A DNA stretch of 64,000 nt from a virus (IMGVR_UViG_3300006810_000046:1-64000); one strand, 5' to 3'. Positions 1 through 8,744 are shown, counted from the stretch's first letter. Translations and numbers: made by a program. The notes: a model not told the origin generated them from the letters alone.

Positions 1-990
1 GAGATAACGGGTAAAGAAGAAAAGAAAAAAGACAAAGAGCCTGAAGAAAAAACAAAAAAAGAACCAAAAAAGAAAAAAGCAACAGACAACGATGATGATG
101 AAGACATTGTTGAAATGCTAAATAGACTTATTAATGAAGAAGAGGAAGAAGAACTTTCTCTTAAAAAAGATGAAAGTTATAACGAAGAGGAAGATATGAA
201 CTTAGAAGAACTTTTAAATGAAATCAAAATGGAAATCGACTTCGGTGAGATCGAAGACGAAGATATCGAGAGTGCTCTTCTTGAGCTCATGCCCACAGTT
301 AAAATGCTCGAGGAAGAAGAAGAAGAAGGCGACGTTGATATGGAAGCACCAGATGATGAGGGTGCAGAAGAAGACTCAGAAGGTGAAGACCTTGACTTTG
401 ACTTTTCACAACTTGAAGAACCTGCTGAAGGAGACGAGAGTGGTGAAGGTGAAGAAGAAGAACCAGTTGAAGAAGTCTTTTCAATTAACGAGGCAGCACT
501 TTCTCGCGAACTTCAAAGATTAAGAAACAATAGATCTAGCAATAGTACCAATGGGACAAGAAAAACACTTAACGAGTCTCGCTATCGTGAACAACTCCTT
601 CAAGAGCAACGCAATAATCGTCAGCTCAAAGGAAAGCTGGATGAATACCGAGGTGCTATTGAAGACCTCCGTGATCAGCTAAATGAGATGAATCTGTTTA
701 ACGCTAAATTGCTCTATGTAAATAAGCTTTTACAAACAAAAGGTTTGGATGGTTCTCAAAAGAAAACTATCATTGAATCTATTGACAATGCAGAAAGCTT
801 GAGAGAAGTGAAGCTAGTATATCAGACACTTTCAGAATCAGTAAACAAGAAAAGCACTGGTTCTTTGAATGAATCAAAAATTAGAAAGCTTGCAGGCTCT
901 TCATCAAGACCTACAAGATCAGGTGGTTCTTTATTAAACGAATCTACTGATCAGGTTGACAGATGGGCACGTCTTGCAGGTCTTAAGTAA
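1..990 (+). CDS. Prohead scaffolding core protein, gp22-like (5' end outside the window)
   Basis: The frame is open from base 1, so the start lies upstream and the first in-window Met at 115 is probably internal. At least 329 residues are visible. The N-terminal two thirds is extremely acidic with a lysine-rich stretch at the very start; the C-terminal third is a basic helical or coiled-coil region. It sits 29 bp before the major capsid gene, the place of the gp22 scaffold in T4-type phages. Three L-N-E-S motifs (codons at 571, 865 and 937) match the (I/L)-x-E cleavage preference of T4-type prohead proteases, as expected for a scaffold that is digested during head maturation. The call rests on composition, synteny and these sites, not on a domain match. 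Confidence 0.7.
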   Translation, partial: EITGKEEKKKDKEPEEKTKKEPKKKKATDNDDDEDIVEMLNRLINEEEEEELSLKKDESYNEEEDMNLEELLNEIKMEIDFGEIEDEDIESALLELMPTVKMLEEEEEEGDVDMEAPDDEGAEEDSEGEDLDFDFSQLEEPAEGDESGEGEEEEPVEEVFSINEAALSRELQRLRNNRSSNSTNGTRKTLNESRYREQLLQEQRNNRQLKGKLDEYRGAIEDLRDQLNEMNLFNAKLLYVNKLLQTKGLDGSQKKTIIESIDNAESLREVKLVYQTLSESVNKKSTGSLNESKIRKLAGSSSRPTRSGGSLLNESTDQVDRWARLAGLK

Positions 991-1019
991 GCTGACATAA
1001 TAATATATCGGAGGATAAC

Positions 1020-2903
1020 ATGTCAAATTTTAGTTTAAATCAATTAACCGAAGGAATCCGTGAAAGACACATCGGTTCCGAAGGTCGACGTTTAGTCGAA
1101 AAATGGTCTCGTACCGGTCTCTTGAGAGGCTTGGACGGAACAAAACGTGAAAATATGTCACGTCTCTTGGAAAACCAAGCAGCTCAGGTACTTCGCGAAG
1201 CTAACACTTTGGGTACTGGCGGTGCTGGTGCATCTGCTTCTGGTGATCTTCGTGGTTTTACCAATATTGCTTTCCCAATTGTACGTCGTGTATTTGGTGG
1301 CTTGGTAGCAAATGATCTGGTTTCTGTACAACCTATGTCATTGCCTTCTGGTCTCCTTTTCTACTTGGATTACACTTACGGTTCTAACGTTGGTGGAGAT
1401 CCCTCTAGCACTGAGGCCACTTACGCTGAGGGTCAGTCAATCTATAACGCTCCTACTGGAAAAGGTATTCGAAGCGGTTCTTTGGCAGTTGGTGGTCAAT
1501 ACGATCTTGCAGGGTCTGGTTTCTCTAGGCTTCACACAGATGTAACATTGACTGATGCTGCAGTTGTTGCAACGGGTTCTTTCAACATATCATCAACTGC
1601 AGGTGCACTTGTTGCTAGCAATGACTGCTCTGCAACGGGTTCTGATGCAAGATTTTTACAGTTTGATCCACAAGTTTTACAACAAATCGAAGAAGGATCA
1701 CAAACCTACCAGTTTGCTGTTATTGACCTTTCTCAATCTCTCTTTGATAACGCAGACTTAACTATGGTTAAAGATTTTGCAATTCATGGTAGCTCTTCTC
1801 CTTTGGAATCAGTTCAAGAAACTGTTCAAGGCGGAAAAGGAATCCAAAACGTTAGGCGATTAAACCAGTTAGGACAGTGGAATGGAACAAGTTTCACTTT
1901 AAACCCGATGGTCGATAAAACAGTTTCAAATAGAGCACTGTTGACAGTTGTTGCAACCTCCACAGCTAACGGATCCCCTGATGTAACTGCAGCTGACATG
2001 TCATTTGTTGTATCTGCAACTCTTGATAACACCAACGCTGACGGTACATCTCTGGTTATTCCTGCATTTGAATCAGATTTTGGGAGAGTCAATGATGTTG
2101 GTCAACCAACCCCTGTTATTCCAGAAATCGATATCAAAGTCGAAGCTATTTCAGTTACAGCTGATACTCGTAAGTTGAGAGCTCGTTGGTCACCAGAATT
2201 GGCACAAGATCTTAATGCTTATCACTCAATGGATGCTGAAGTTGAATTGACTCAAATCCTTTCTGAGCAGATTGCATTGGAAATCGATCGTGAAATCTTG
2301 AATGACTTGATTACTCAAGCTCGCGGTGCTAACTTCTTCTGGTCTCGTTCTCCAGGTAAATTCCTTAACAAGCGCACTGGTGCCACTATCGAAAGAGGTA
2401 ACACTTTGCAAGCTGGTCCAGCATTTACTGGTACAGTTCGTGAATGGTATGAAACTTTGGTTGAAACCATTGTTGATGTTGCTAACGAAATCCACAGAAA
2501 GACACTTCGTGGTTCTGCTAACTTTGTTGTTACTTCACCTGAAGTTGCTACTATCTTCGAAGCTTCTGTAATGTACAAGCCTTCTTTGAAGATTGATGGT
2601 CAAGGTCAAGTTGGTGCTCCATTCCAATTGGGTGCTCAATCAGTTGGTTCTCTTTCAAACAGATTTACTGTTTACAAAGATCCTTACTTCCCACGCAACA
2701 AGCTGTTGGTAGGTTACAAAGGTGGTTCATACTTGGAAACAGGCTATGTTTACGCTCCTTATGTACCTTTAATCGTTACTCCTACTATTTTCCAACCAGA
2801 AGATTTCACTCCAAGAAAAGGTGTGATGACTCGTTACGGTAAGAAAATGGTTCGTGGTGATTTCTACGGTACTGTAACTTGCTTGGATATGAACGTTATC
2901 TAA
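1020..2903 (+). CDS. Major capsid protein, gp23-like
   Basis: This 627-residue protein forms the icosahedral head shell. Residues about 85-125 carry the very conserved gp23 signature (NIAFPIVRRVFGG, then LVSVQPMSLPSG and a YLDYTYGS segment). The length is a little above the 520 or so residues of T4 gp23. Residues 9-11 are L-T-E, a plausible (I/L)-x-E prohead-protease site that would remove the first 11 residues. The ATG follows a strong CGGAGGATAA ribosome binding site that is repeated before the tail tube and fibre genes. Codon use is smoother and richer in C/G-ending codons than in its neighbours, as expected for the most abundant virion protein. A factor-independent terminator follows. Confidence 0.97.
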   Translation: MSNFSLNQLTEGIRERHIGSEGRRLVEKWSRTGLLRGLDGTKRENMSRLLENQAAQVLREANTLGTGGAGASASGDLRGFTNIAFPIVRRVFGGLVANDLVSVQPMSLPSGLLFYLDYTYGSNVGGDPSSTEATYAEGQSIYNAPTGKGIRSGSLAVGGQYDLAGSGFSRLHTDVTLTDAAVVATGSFNISSTAGALVASNDCSATGSDARFLQFDPQVLQQIEEGSQTYQFAVIDLSQSLFDNADLTMVKDFAIHGSSSPLESVQETVQGGKGIQNVRRLNQLGQWNGTSFTLNPMVDKTVSNRALLTVVATSTANGSPDVTAADMSFVVSATLDNTNADGTSLVIPAFESDFGRVNDVGQPTPVIPEIDIKVEAISVTADTRKLRARWSPELAQDLNAYHSMDAEVELTQILSEQIALEIDREILNDLITQARGANFFWSRSPGKFLNKRTGATIERGNTLQAGPAFTGTVREWYETLVETIVDVANEIHRKTLRGSANFVVTSPEVATIFEASVMYKPSLKIDGQGQVGAPFQLGAQSVGSLSNRFTVYKDPYFPRNKLLVGYKGGSYLETGYVYAPYVPLIVTPTIFQPEDFTPRKGVMTRYGKKMVRGDFYGTVTCLDMNVI

Positions 2904-2931
2904 CGAGATATCTTTTCTGGTTAATCCAAGA

Positions 2932-2958
2932 GGTCGCAACTTTGTTGCGGCCTTTTTT
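2932..2958 (+). terminator. Rho-independent terminator after the major capsid gene
   Basis: A 9-bp stem (GGTCGCAAC with GTTGCGGCC, one G-T pair) closes a TTT loop and is followed by six T residues. It lies 28 bp after the capsid stop codon and would isolate capsid transcripts from the next gene. Confidence 0.85.
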
Positions 2959-2978
2959 ATTTTTTATTGTCTTATGTT

Positions 2979-2986
2979 ATATTTAT
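2979..2986 (+). promoter_or_regulatory. Candidate late-promoter element ATATTTAT
   Basis: ATATTTAT lies 30 bp before the start of the 3009 gene, directly after the capsid terminator. Similar ATAYTTAT octamers occur 25-45 bp before several other structural or leader-bearing genes. The genome is A+T-rich, so single occurrences carry little weight. Confidence 0.3.
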
Positions 2987-3008
2987 TATAAGACATTTTG
3001 GAGACTAA

Positions 3009-4586
3009 ATGAATAGAAAAGAAATTAGAAGTGTAATTAGAAAAATAATCCAAGAGGTACAACAATCTCAAACAGATCAAAAAGATTGGATGAAGTCAGG
3101 GGATATTGATTTTGCTTTTTCTCAAGATCCATACGGAAAGTTATTAAAGTCAACAGGAATGAGTGTAGGATCTGTAACAAATACTAGCACAATTTGTATT
3201 ATTGACAAGCGAGAAACAGAGCAAAAAATTCGTGACAATTATCTACAAAAAGTTATGGGACCTTCTACTCCTTTACACGGCGGATTTTCCCATGCTCTTG
3301 TTCACGGTACTGATTTAAATAAGACTGTATATGAAAGAGTTTTATTAGGAATTAGAGGGAAAATTACAAATATGTGCTCAAAAAAAGGGTCTTATGATGC
3401 GTATAGAGTTGCTTTTGACCCAGAGTCAGGAAGACCTACAGGTGTTAAAAAGGTTGTTTCTAAAAAGCTAAAAAGTATTCCTGTGATTGAAATTATTAAT
3501 ATGCTTGATAGAATTAATGACGATATGATTTTAAACAATTTGGACACAATTAGTGATGCTGAACAAGAGCTTTATGATGATTTTAACACTCAGTTTTATT
3601 TACCTGAATATCTTGAGCCTGCTAGGGAGTTGTCAGCACCTGAGAATAGAGTGCTTTGTGATGACGATTATTTAACAAGCACTGATGTCATTTCAAAGGT
3701 CTTGTCAATAAGTATGAACAACAGTAGGTCAGGAATGATTCCTAGATTGAGAATTTACGATATGTTCTCTTATGAAAATGCAGAGGGTGAGACGCACGTT
3801 GCATATCCTGTCCAAACAAAACAAAACAAAATTAACTTTAAGACAACTGAAGATTCTCAATACACTAACCAGCCTGACCCAGCTGCTGCACTGGCTGCAA
3901 GCTGGACAAAAGACAGTGAACAGATAATATCAGAGATTGTTTCAAACTGGTCTAAAAACATGGGATCATTTAAATATTATATGAATACCGCCTTGCAAGG
4001 AATTGCTGCTTCTGGTAATTCAATATATTCTTATTACTTTCATAAAAGCAAACCTAAAATGATTTACTATTATACAGTTGACCTTAAAACAGGAAACTTT
4101 TTAATTGAGCATGAGTCTGAAAGTCCGTACGATCAGTCTGGTTTTTCAACATTCTACCTAAAAGCCTATAAGGTAAAAGACGGTTCTGGAAACTATGTTG
4201 ACAACGCTTATCATAATCCTTCGTCAAATACTTTTGATCAGCTTTTTGCAGGCCTTAGACTTTCACCAAATGTTAGAAAGGGTGATTCTCCTTTTACGAT
4301 TATTGACACTTTTTATGAAATTGGAAGAAGAGGAACAAGAGTTCCAAGTGATTTCGAATCTATTATGAGATCGGGTTCAAATAATCCAAGCCCAAATAGT
4401 TTTACTATTGGAGGGGAGCTTCCTTTGTTTAGCACAGTTGAAAACCTCGGAAAACATCCTGATTTTGTGGCTTTTACAAGTGACAAGTCTCAAATATTAA
4501 GTGAGTCAAAATCAGTTCAAAGATTAGACGATCGTATTTTAGAAACAGTCTTGCTTAAACTAAAAAGGCTTAAATCAGGCAGGTAA
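3009..4586 (+). CDS. Uncharacterised 525-residue protein with internal-head-protein-like leader
   Basis: I do not recognise the family. The first 18 residues (MNRKEIRSVIRKIIQEVQ) form a basic amphipathic helix ending I-Q-E, matching the leader shared by about ten proteins in this window. By analogy with T4 capsid-targeting sequences the leader may direct the protein into the prohead and then be cut off after Glu. The rest is a mixed alpha/beta, soluble-looking protein without membrane segments or an obvious catalytic motif. It follows the capsid terminator and a candidate late element, so it is probably expressed late. Its ATG is preceded by TTGGAGACTAA. Packaging is inference. Confidence 0.8.
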   Translation: MNRKEIRSVIRKIIQEVQQSQTDQKDWMKSGDIDFAFSQDPYGKLLKSTGMSVGSVTNTSTICIIDKRETEQKIRDNYLQKVMGPSTPLHGGFSHALVHGTDLNKTVYERVLLGIRGKITNMCSKKGSYDAYRVAFDPESGRPTGVKKVVSKKLKSIPVIEIINMLDRINDDMILNNLDTISDAEQELYDDFNTQFYLPEYLEPARELSAPENRVLCDDDYLTSTDVISKVLSISMNNSRSGMIPRLRIYDMFSYENAEGETHVAYPVQTKQNKINFKTTEDSQYTNQPDPAAALAASWTKDSEQIISEIVSNWSKNMGSFKYYMNTALQGIAASGNSIYSYYFHKSKPKMIYYYTVDLKTGNFLIEHESESPYDQSGFSTFYLKAYKVKDGSGNYVDNAYHNPSSNTFDQLFAGLRLSPNVRKGDSPFTIIDTFYEIGRRGTRVPSDFESIMRSGSNNPSPNSFTIGGELPLFSTVENLGKHPDFVAFTSDKSQILSESKSVQRLDDRILETVLLKLKRLKSGR

Positions 4587-4589
4587 TTT

Positions 4590-5204
4590 ATGAAGTATTT
4601 AACTCTTATATCTTCTTTGTTTTTACTCGTGGCACCTTGCCAGGCAGCTGCAGAAGACACTTCAAATATTGATGTATATATTATGAAGCCTCAAATTAAC
4701 AATTACACAACAGACGTCGAGAGCATTATAGGAAAAAAATCAGTTTATGCTTTTAATTCTGTGTATTGGAAAGACGCAAAAACAAAAAATGCAAGAGGCA
4801 CCTATGAACCCGTAACAATGAGCAAAGTTGTAAGGGTTTACGACAGAGACACTATTCAATATGCACACGATAATTGTAACTATGAGGTAGCTCCTAAAAA
4901 GTGTACTAATCAAAACGGAAACTATTTAGTTGAGACCATTATAACAATTGATGAGCACGAAACAGTTGTGCAAATGATACTTTATAATCCTGACATGACA
5001 GTTTTAAATGTATCAACAGTATCTGATCGTGGTCAAATTAACTACATCAGACAGCAAGAAATTCAAATGTCAATGACGTCTTCTAGAGTAGATGTAAAGA
5101 TACTTCCAGAGCAAAAGCCGCTTAAGTGGGTAATACCTGCTCATTTACTAGAGAGTTATGTTAGACAAGCTGCAAAAGGTTTGTGGCTGGGAATTAAAAT
5201 CTAA
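4590..5204 (+). CDS. Exported protein of unknown function
   Basis: The 204-residue product starts with a clear signal peptide: a Lys at residue 2, a hydrophobic core to about residue 16 and a likely cleavage after an Ala-rich stretch near residue 22. The mature part is beta-rich and has two Cys about ten residues apart (near residues 98 and 106), which could form a disulphide in the periplasm. It starts 3 bp after the upstream stop, so it is probably translated with that gene. Its 3' end overlaps the convergent minus-strand gene by 11 bp. I cannot assign a family; a role at the host envelope is inference from the signal peptide. Confidence 0.75.
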   Translation: MKYLTLISSLFLLVAPCQAAAEDTSNIDVYIMKPQINNYTTDVESIIGKKSVYAFNSVYWKDAKTKNARGTYEPVTMSKVVRVYDRDTIQYAHDNCNYEVAPKKCTNQNGNYLVETIITIDEHETVVQMILYNPDMTVLNVSTVSDRGQINYIRQQEIQMSMTSSRVDVKILPEQKPLKWVIPAHLLESYVRQAAKGLWLGIKI

Positions 5205-5538
5205 AATCTTTCCAAGCAAACCTTTTTCTTTTGTCCAAGTATTCCATATTATAGTGATTATTATAGGCTTCTCTTTCAAAAGGAATTGACATATAGGCAT
5301 CCTGGTTTGTCATTCCTTTAATCTTTCCTTTTAGCCAATAGTAAACATATAAAATATAGAAAAACACAACCAGCAGTTCTTTTTGCTGCTCTATGTGTAT
5401 TTTTTCGTGGTTTATTGTAGTGGGATTGTCGTAATCAGATCTTACAATAATAAAAGGAAATAGAGTAATTGCACCAACACTAATAAAGAGCGAGAGTGCT
5501 TTTGTAATCTTGTCTGATCTTATAATAATAGGTATCAT
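5194..5538 (-). CDS. Membrane protein with HExxH zinc-protease-like motif
   Basis: This 114-residue protein has a hydrophobic segment at about residues 12-32, an HEKIH motif near residue 44, a second hydrophobic segment (FFYILYVYYW) near residues 57-66 and an F-E-R-E-A-Y motif near residue 87. HExxH followed by a later Glu is the ligand pattern of gluzincin-type metallopeptidases, here in a very short membrane-embedded form. It is one of only two minus-strand genes in the window and its start overlaps the end of the other by 4 bp (ATGA), so the two form a small operon. The protease function is a motif-based guess; catalysis has not been shown for such short proteins as far as I know. Confidence 0.65.
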   Translation of the reverse strand: MIPIIIRSDKITKALSLFISVGAITLFPFIIVRSDYDNPTTINHEKIHIEQQKELLVVFFYILYVYYWLKGKIKGMTNQDAYMSIPFEREAYNNHYNMEYLDKRKRFAWKDFRF

Positions 5539-6164
5539 AAAACATCTGTTGGTGTATAACCTTTTGGCTTTGATACTCTACTTGGGATAAACTCAGTGTC
5601 TTCCAGTTCTTCATCTCTTTCTATTTCTGCTGTGTCTTCAAGTGAGTCTCTTTGGATTTCTGAAGTTCTCTCAAGCCCCGTGACTTCAAGCGAAAATGGA
5701 TCAAACTCGTCTTCAGTTGATTCTTCATCAAAATCGCCTCTGTAATTAGGTTCGTCTTGAACGAGGATGTCTGAAAGTTCCCAAGGCTCAATGTCATGAA
5801 CACCTCCATGAGACCCAACAACTGTTTCGTCGTCAAATCCTTTTGTTTGTGTTTTGTTTTCACTAGAGTCGTACATCCTATAGGGCTGTGTTTTTTCAAG
5901 GTGGTCAAGATCTTCGTCATCGCTGCTGCCTCTTAAGAAGTCTGCTGAGAAGCCGTTTACGATATCTTTAATTTCTTCTTTTGATTTTTCACCTGATTTG
6001 TAAGCGTTGTAGATTCTTTTTGCAAACTGGTATGTAATAATTCCTGCACTTGCAAGGTTCCATAGCGTTTGAAAGATTTCAGTCATTGCCATGAGATCTG
6101 CTTCTTGAAGCATCTTTTCTTTCTCAATTTGTTCAATAATAAGCTGTCTGATGACTTTTCTCAT
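5535..6164 (-). CDS. Leader-bearing acidic protein of unknown function
   Basis: The 209-residue product begins with MRKVIRQLIIEQIEKEKMLQEA, a basic amphipathic helix leading to L-Q-E-A, the same layout as the other leader proteins here. Next comes a hydrophobic helix (about residues 28-50), then a long acidic, apparently disordered region rich in E, D and T. No family is recognised. It is first in a two-gene minus-strand operon with the HExxH membrane protein. The leader suggests packaging into the head followed by cleavage after Glu; the hydrophobic helix suggests later membrane association. Both are inference. Confidence 0.75.
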   Translation of the reverse strand: MRKVIRQLIIEQIEKEKMLQEADLMAMTEIFQTLWNLASAGIITYQFAKRIYNAYKSGEKSKEEIKDIVNGFSADFLRGSSDDEDLDHLEKTQPYRMYDSSENKTQTKGFDDETVVGSHGGVHDIEPWELSDILVQDEPNYRGDFDEESTEDEFDPFSLEVTGLERTSEIQRDSLEDTAEIERDEELEDTEFIPSRVSKPKGYTPTDVL

Positions 6165-6203
6165 ATAATTCTCCCAGGATTTTATTATTTAATCAATATA
6201 TAT

Positions 6204-6211
6204 ATACTTAC
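6204..6211 (+). promoter_or_regulatory. Candidate late-promoter element ATACTTAC
   Basis: A variant (last base C) of the ATAYTTAT octamer, 39 bp before the 6243 gene and inside an alternating TA stretch. The divergent minus-strand operon starts just upstream, so this interval must hold promoters for both directions. Confidence 0.25.
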
Positions 6212-6242
6212 ATGTCATTAAAAATAAACTTATGGAGGAAAA

Positions 6243-6476
6243 ATGGCTAAAAAAGAAGAAGCTGCAGCGGCAGTAACAGAACATAAACACGCTGATCTTG
6301 AAAAAGAACTCGCAGCTCTTAAAAAAGAGTTGGAATCAGTTAAAAAAGAACTTGAATCAGTTAAAAAATCAAAATCAAGTGGTGGCGGAGCTGACCCTCG
6401 AGTTGATAAGTTAATTGAAGCTTTAAGAGACGAAAGTCCAAGATTTAAAAACTGCATTGAAAAAGCAAATCTTTAA
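6243..6476 (+). CDS. Small coiled-coil protein
   Basis: This 77-residue protein has an Ala/Glu/Lys-rich N-terminus, then a heptad-like coiled coil (about residues 15-45) in which the unit KKELESV occurs twice in tandem, a short Ser/Gly linker and a helical C-terminus. A GGAGG ribosome binding site precedes the ATG. Its place between the capsid and neck genes suggests a small structural or assembly role, but no family is recognised. Confidence 0.75.
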   Translation: MAKKEEAAAAVTEHKHADLEKELAALKKELESVKKELESVKKSKSSGGGADPRVDKLIEALRDESPRFKNCIEKANL

Positions 6477-6579
6477 ACCTATATACAATTAGGCCCAGCA
6501 CATAGCATAAAGGTGACCCCACCACCGTGTTGGAATCTTGTGGACAAGAAATCTCAAATATATTAAAATGGAGGAAATT

Positions 6580-6951
6580 ATGCCAAAAATTTCATTATTG
6601 CCAGGCTCAAAAGGCCTTGTACAAGAAACAGGAAGCGTTGTAGCAGGAGAAGCTGCAGCTGAAAGTGCGGTTCAAACTATTGGTGCATCCGGAACTATTC
6701 TTACTGCCGGCCGATTAATTGCACGAGTTGACGCAGGCGGTTCGGGCCGTACTGGTGTTATTATGCAAGACGGTACACAAGATGGTCAGATCTGTATCGT
6801 AGTTAATGTCGGTGGAGAAACTTTGACAATGGATTCTGTCGGTACATCTAACGTTGCTGCCGGAACCGGTGCAGTTATACCTGCTCTTTCTTCTGCACTG
6901 TTTGTTTATGATTCAACTATAGGTGCATGGCACTCGTTGCTTAATACCTAA
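6580..6951 (+). CDS. Small beta-rich protein, possible virion decoration protein
   Basis: I place the start at 6580 because a GGAGG motif lies 5-9 bp upstream; the frame is also open to an ATG at 6538 that has no ribosome binding site. The 123-residue product is rich in Gly, Ala, Val and Thr with alternating hydrophobic strands and no long helices, typical of small capsid decoration or fibre-base proteins. No family is recognised. Position between the capsid and neck genes supports a structural role. Confidence 0.75.
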   Translation: MPKISLLPGSKGLVQETGSVVAGEAAAESAVQTIGASGTILTAGRLIARVDAGGSGRTGVIMQDGTQDGQICIVVNVGGETLTMDSVGTSNVAAGTGAVIPALSSALFVYDSTIGAWHSLLNT

Positions 6952-6967
6952 TAGGTAATTCAATCCC

Positions 6968-6997
6968 TGTGTAAACAGTTTAAAACAGTAATATAAT
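6968..6997 (+). promoter_or_regulatory. Promoter of the GTGTAAAY-N15-TATAAT class
   Basis: TGTGTAAAC is followed after exactly 15 bases by TATAAT, 22 bp before the start of the 7020 protease gene. The same two boxes with the same spacing recur before at least seven other genes here. The downstream box equals a sigma70 -10 element; the upstream box sits where a -35 box would be. Confidence 0.75.
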
Positions 6998-7019
6998 AAA
7001 ATAAAAAAGGAGTTTTATT

Positions 7020-7499
7020 ATGTTACTGTTTTTTATTGCAAGCGCGTTTGGAGGAGAATGTAACTCTAAGCGTGCCTATCATTTAAATAGTGAATATAAC
7101 ATTTATGTATGTAATACCAATTTAAAATCTAGTACGTTAAAAGCAGTTGAATACTGGAGAAATATAGTTCCAGAAAGAATTAACATTCACACTAGCATTA
7201 ATTGCTCCTATGAAAAGAATTTAGGAAGCATATACGTTTTAAATGGTGAAGAAGAAGTAAAGAAAAAAGAAACAGACGATTTCTTACCTTATGCAGTTAC
7301 AGTTTCAACAAGAGACTTTTTTACAAAAGGTTTTCTTTCATCTGAGGTTCATGTAGGTGCAACAGCATATGACAAAGATTTGGACCTCATTGTCGCTCAT
7401 GAGATAGGTCATGGGTTGGGGTTTGACCATGTAAGTAAAAGCTGTTATGGCCATATTATGAACACAACACTTGGAGAGTCTGGTTACGACTTTTATTAA
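7020..7499 (+). CDS. Exported metzincin-type zinc metalloprotease
   Basis: The 159-residue product has a short hydrophobic N-terminus ending near Gly-Gly-Glu-Cys (residues 11-14), consistent with a signal peptide and possibly a lipid-anchored Cys. Residues 127-137 are HEIGHGLGFDH, a perfect metzincin zinc site HExxHxxGxxH with catalytic Glu128 and ligands His127, His131 and His137; I-M at about residues 147-148 is well placed as the Met-turn. The domain is close to the minimal length of matrixin-like catalytic domains and no propeptide is seen. It is transcribed from its own GTGTAAAY promoter, separate from the structural genes around it. The target (host envelope or peptidoglycan-linked protein) is unknown. 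Confidence 0.85.
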   Translation: MLLFFIASAFGGECNSKRAYHLNSEYNIYVCNTNLKSSTLKAVEYWRNIVPERINIHTSINCSYEKNLGSIYVLNGEEEVKKKETDDFLPYAVTVSTRDFFTKGFLSSEVHVGATAYDKDLDLIVAHEIGHGLGFDHVSKSCYGHIMNTTLGESGYDFY

Positions 7500-7527
7500 G
7501 GTGTTTTGAAAAAGGCACGCCGCAAGT

Positions 7528-7535
7528 ATATTTAT
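7528..7535 (+). promoter_or_regulatory. Candidate late-promoter element ATATTTAT
   Basis: Octamer 29 bp before the preferred start (7557) of the neck protein gene, the same distance as the one before the 3009 gene. Confidence 0.3.
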
Positions 7536-7556
7536 CAAATATGCAAGGAGTGTTTT

Positions 7557-8744
7557 ATGGGGAGATTTACTGACATGAGAGATGCTGGGCAGAACCCAAC
7601 ACCTTATGCGATTTTTGATAACGACGATGACTTTCCTGGAGAAGCTGATAATTTTGTAACATTTGCCAAAAGAAAACTAGGTGATGATGTCCTGTCAGTT
7701 GAGCTAACTAGAAAAATGTATTATGGAAACCTTGAAGAAGCAACACTTGAGTATAGCTCAATTATAAATCAATATCAGGCAAAGTCTCAGCTTCTCCAGT
7801 TCATGGGAATGCCGACTGGAAGCTATAATGCAGAGCAAAAACTTCCTAGAGAAAATCTTCAGTATCTTGCTCGATTTGCTGAGCCTTATTCGATGGAAGC
7901 TGGAATTGGAGGCTCCTATGACATGATGTCAGGATCAATTGACCTAGTTCAAGGTCAACAAGACTATGATATCAATACAGATCTTAAAGATTCTGACGGT
8001 AATGTTATATTTAATATTGGTCAAAATGCAGAAGAAGGTTTTAAAACCAAGCTAAAGATTAGTGAGGTTTTTCATTTTAGCCCACAGGCTGCCTATAGGT
8101 TTTTTGATACAACCTCAGCTATTAATTACTTAAATAATGAGTTTTCATTTGAGTCATTTACACCTGAGACTATTTTTTATGTTCTTCCTGTTTTTGAAGA
8201 CATTTTACGCGCAGGACAGCTAGATCTTTCAAATCGTGTAAGGAGGTCTAATTATTCCTATAAGATTATTGGTACAAAAATAAGAGTTTTTCCTACACCA
8301 ACTCAAGACAATCCTAGAAAGCTATTTTTACGTGTAATGTACAATCCAGACCCACTTAATCCTAGCTATCAAGATGATACCATACACGGAGTCTCAAATT
8401 TATCTAATATTCCATTTGGAAATATTTTATATAATAGAATTAATTCTATTGGAAGGCAGTGGATTCGACAATTTGCACTCGCTCTTTGTAAAGAACAGCT
8501 AGGTGAAATTAGGTCAAAGTTTTCCTCAGTTCCTGTTCCTGGTAGTGATGTTTCACTAAACGGATCCGACCTTTTAAGTCGAGGAAGAGAAGATAAAAAA
8601 GAGCTTGTAACACAATTAAAAGAGATGCTCGAAACAATGACTTATGACAAGCTAATTGAAGTAAGCTCTACCCGTGCTGAGATGATTCAAAAGCAGCTTA
8701 AATTTATTCCCATTCCAAATGGTGCATCAATAACAATAGGATAG
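7557..8744 (+). CDS. Neck / head-completion protein, gp13-like
   Basis: I choose ATG 7557 (395 residues) because AAGGAG lies just upstream; the frame is open to a TTG at 7506 without one. The N-terminal part has the acidic F-x-x-A-x-x-KLG-x-x-x-x-x-VELT pattern typical of gp13-type neck proteins, then a mixed-fold body. In T4-type phages gp13 and gp14 close the filled head and join it to the tail, and in marine relatives the order gp13, gp14, gp15, gp18, gp19 is common; the same order is seen here. The identification rests mostly on that synteny. Confidence 0.65.
   Translation: MGRFTDMRDAGQNPTPYAIFDNDDDFPGEADNFVTFAKRKLGDDVLSVELTRKMYYGNLEEATLEYSSIINQYQAKSQLLQFMGMPTGSYNAEQKLPRENLQYLARFAEPYSMEAGIGGSYDMMSGSIDLVQGQQDYDINTDLKDSDGNVIFNIGQNAEEGFKTKLKISEVFHFSPQAAYRFFDTTSAINYLNNEFSFESFTPETIFYVLPVFEDILRAGQLDLSNRVRRSNYSYKIIGTKIRVFPTPTQDNPRKLFLRVMYNPDPLNPSYQDDTIHGVSNLSNIPFGNILYNRINSIGRQWIRQFALALCKEQLGEIRSKFSSVPVPGSDVSLNGSDLLSRGREDKKELVTQLKEMLETMTYDKLIEVSSTRAEMIQKQLKFIPIPNGASITIG

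Noticed and set aside
1826-2578. Long minus-strand ORFs opposite the capsid, sheath and replication genes
   Set aside because: They lack ribosome binding sites, have shadow-like composition and lie opposite well-identified genes.
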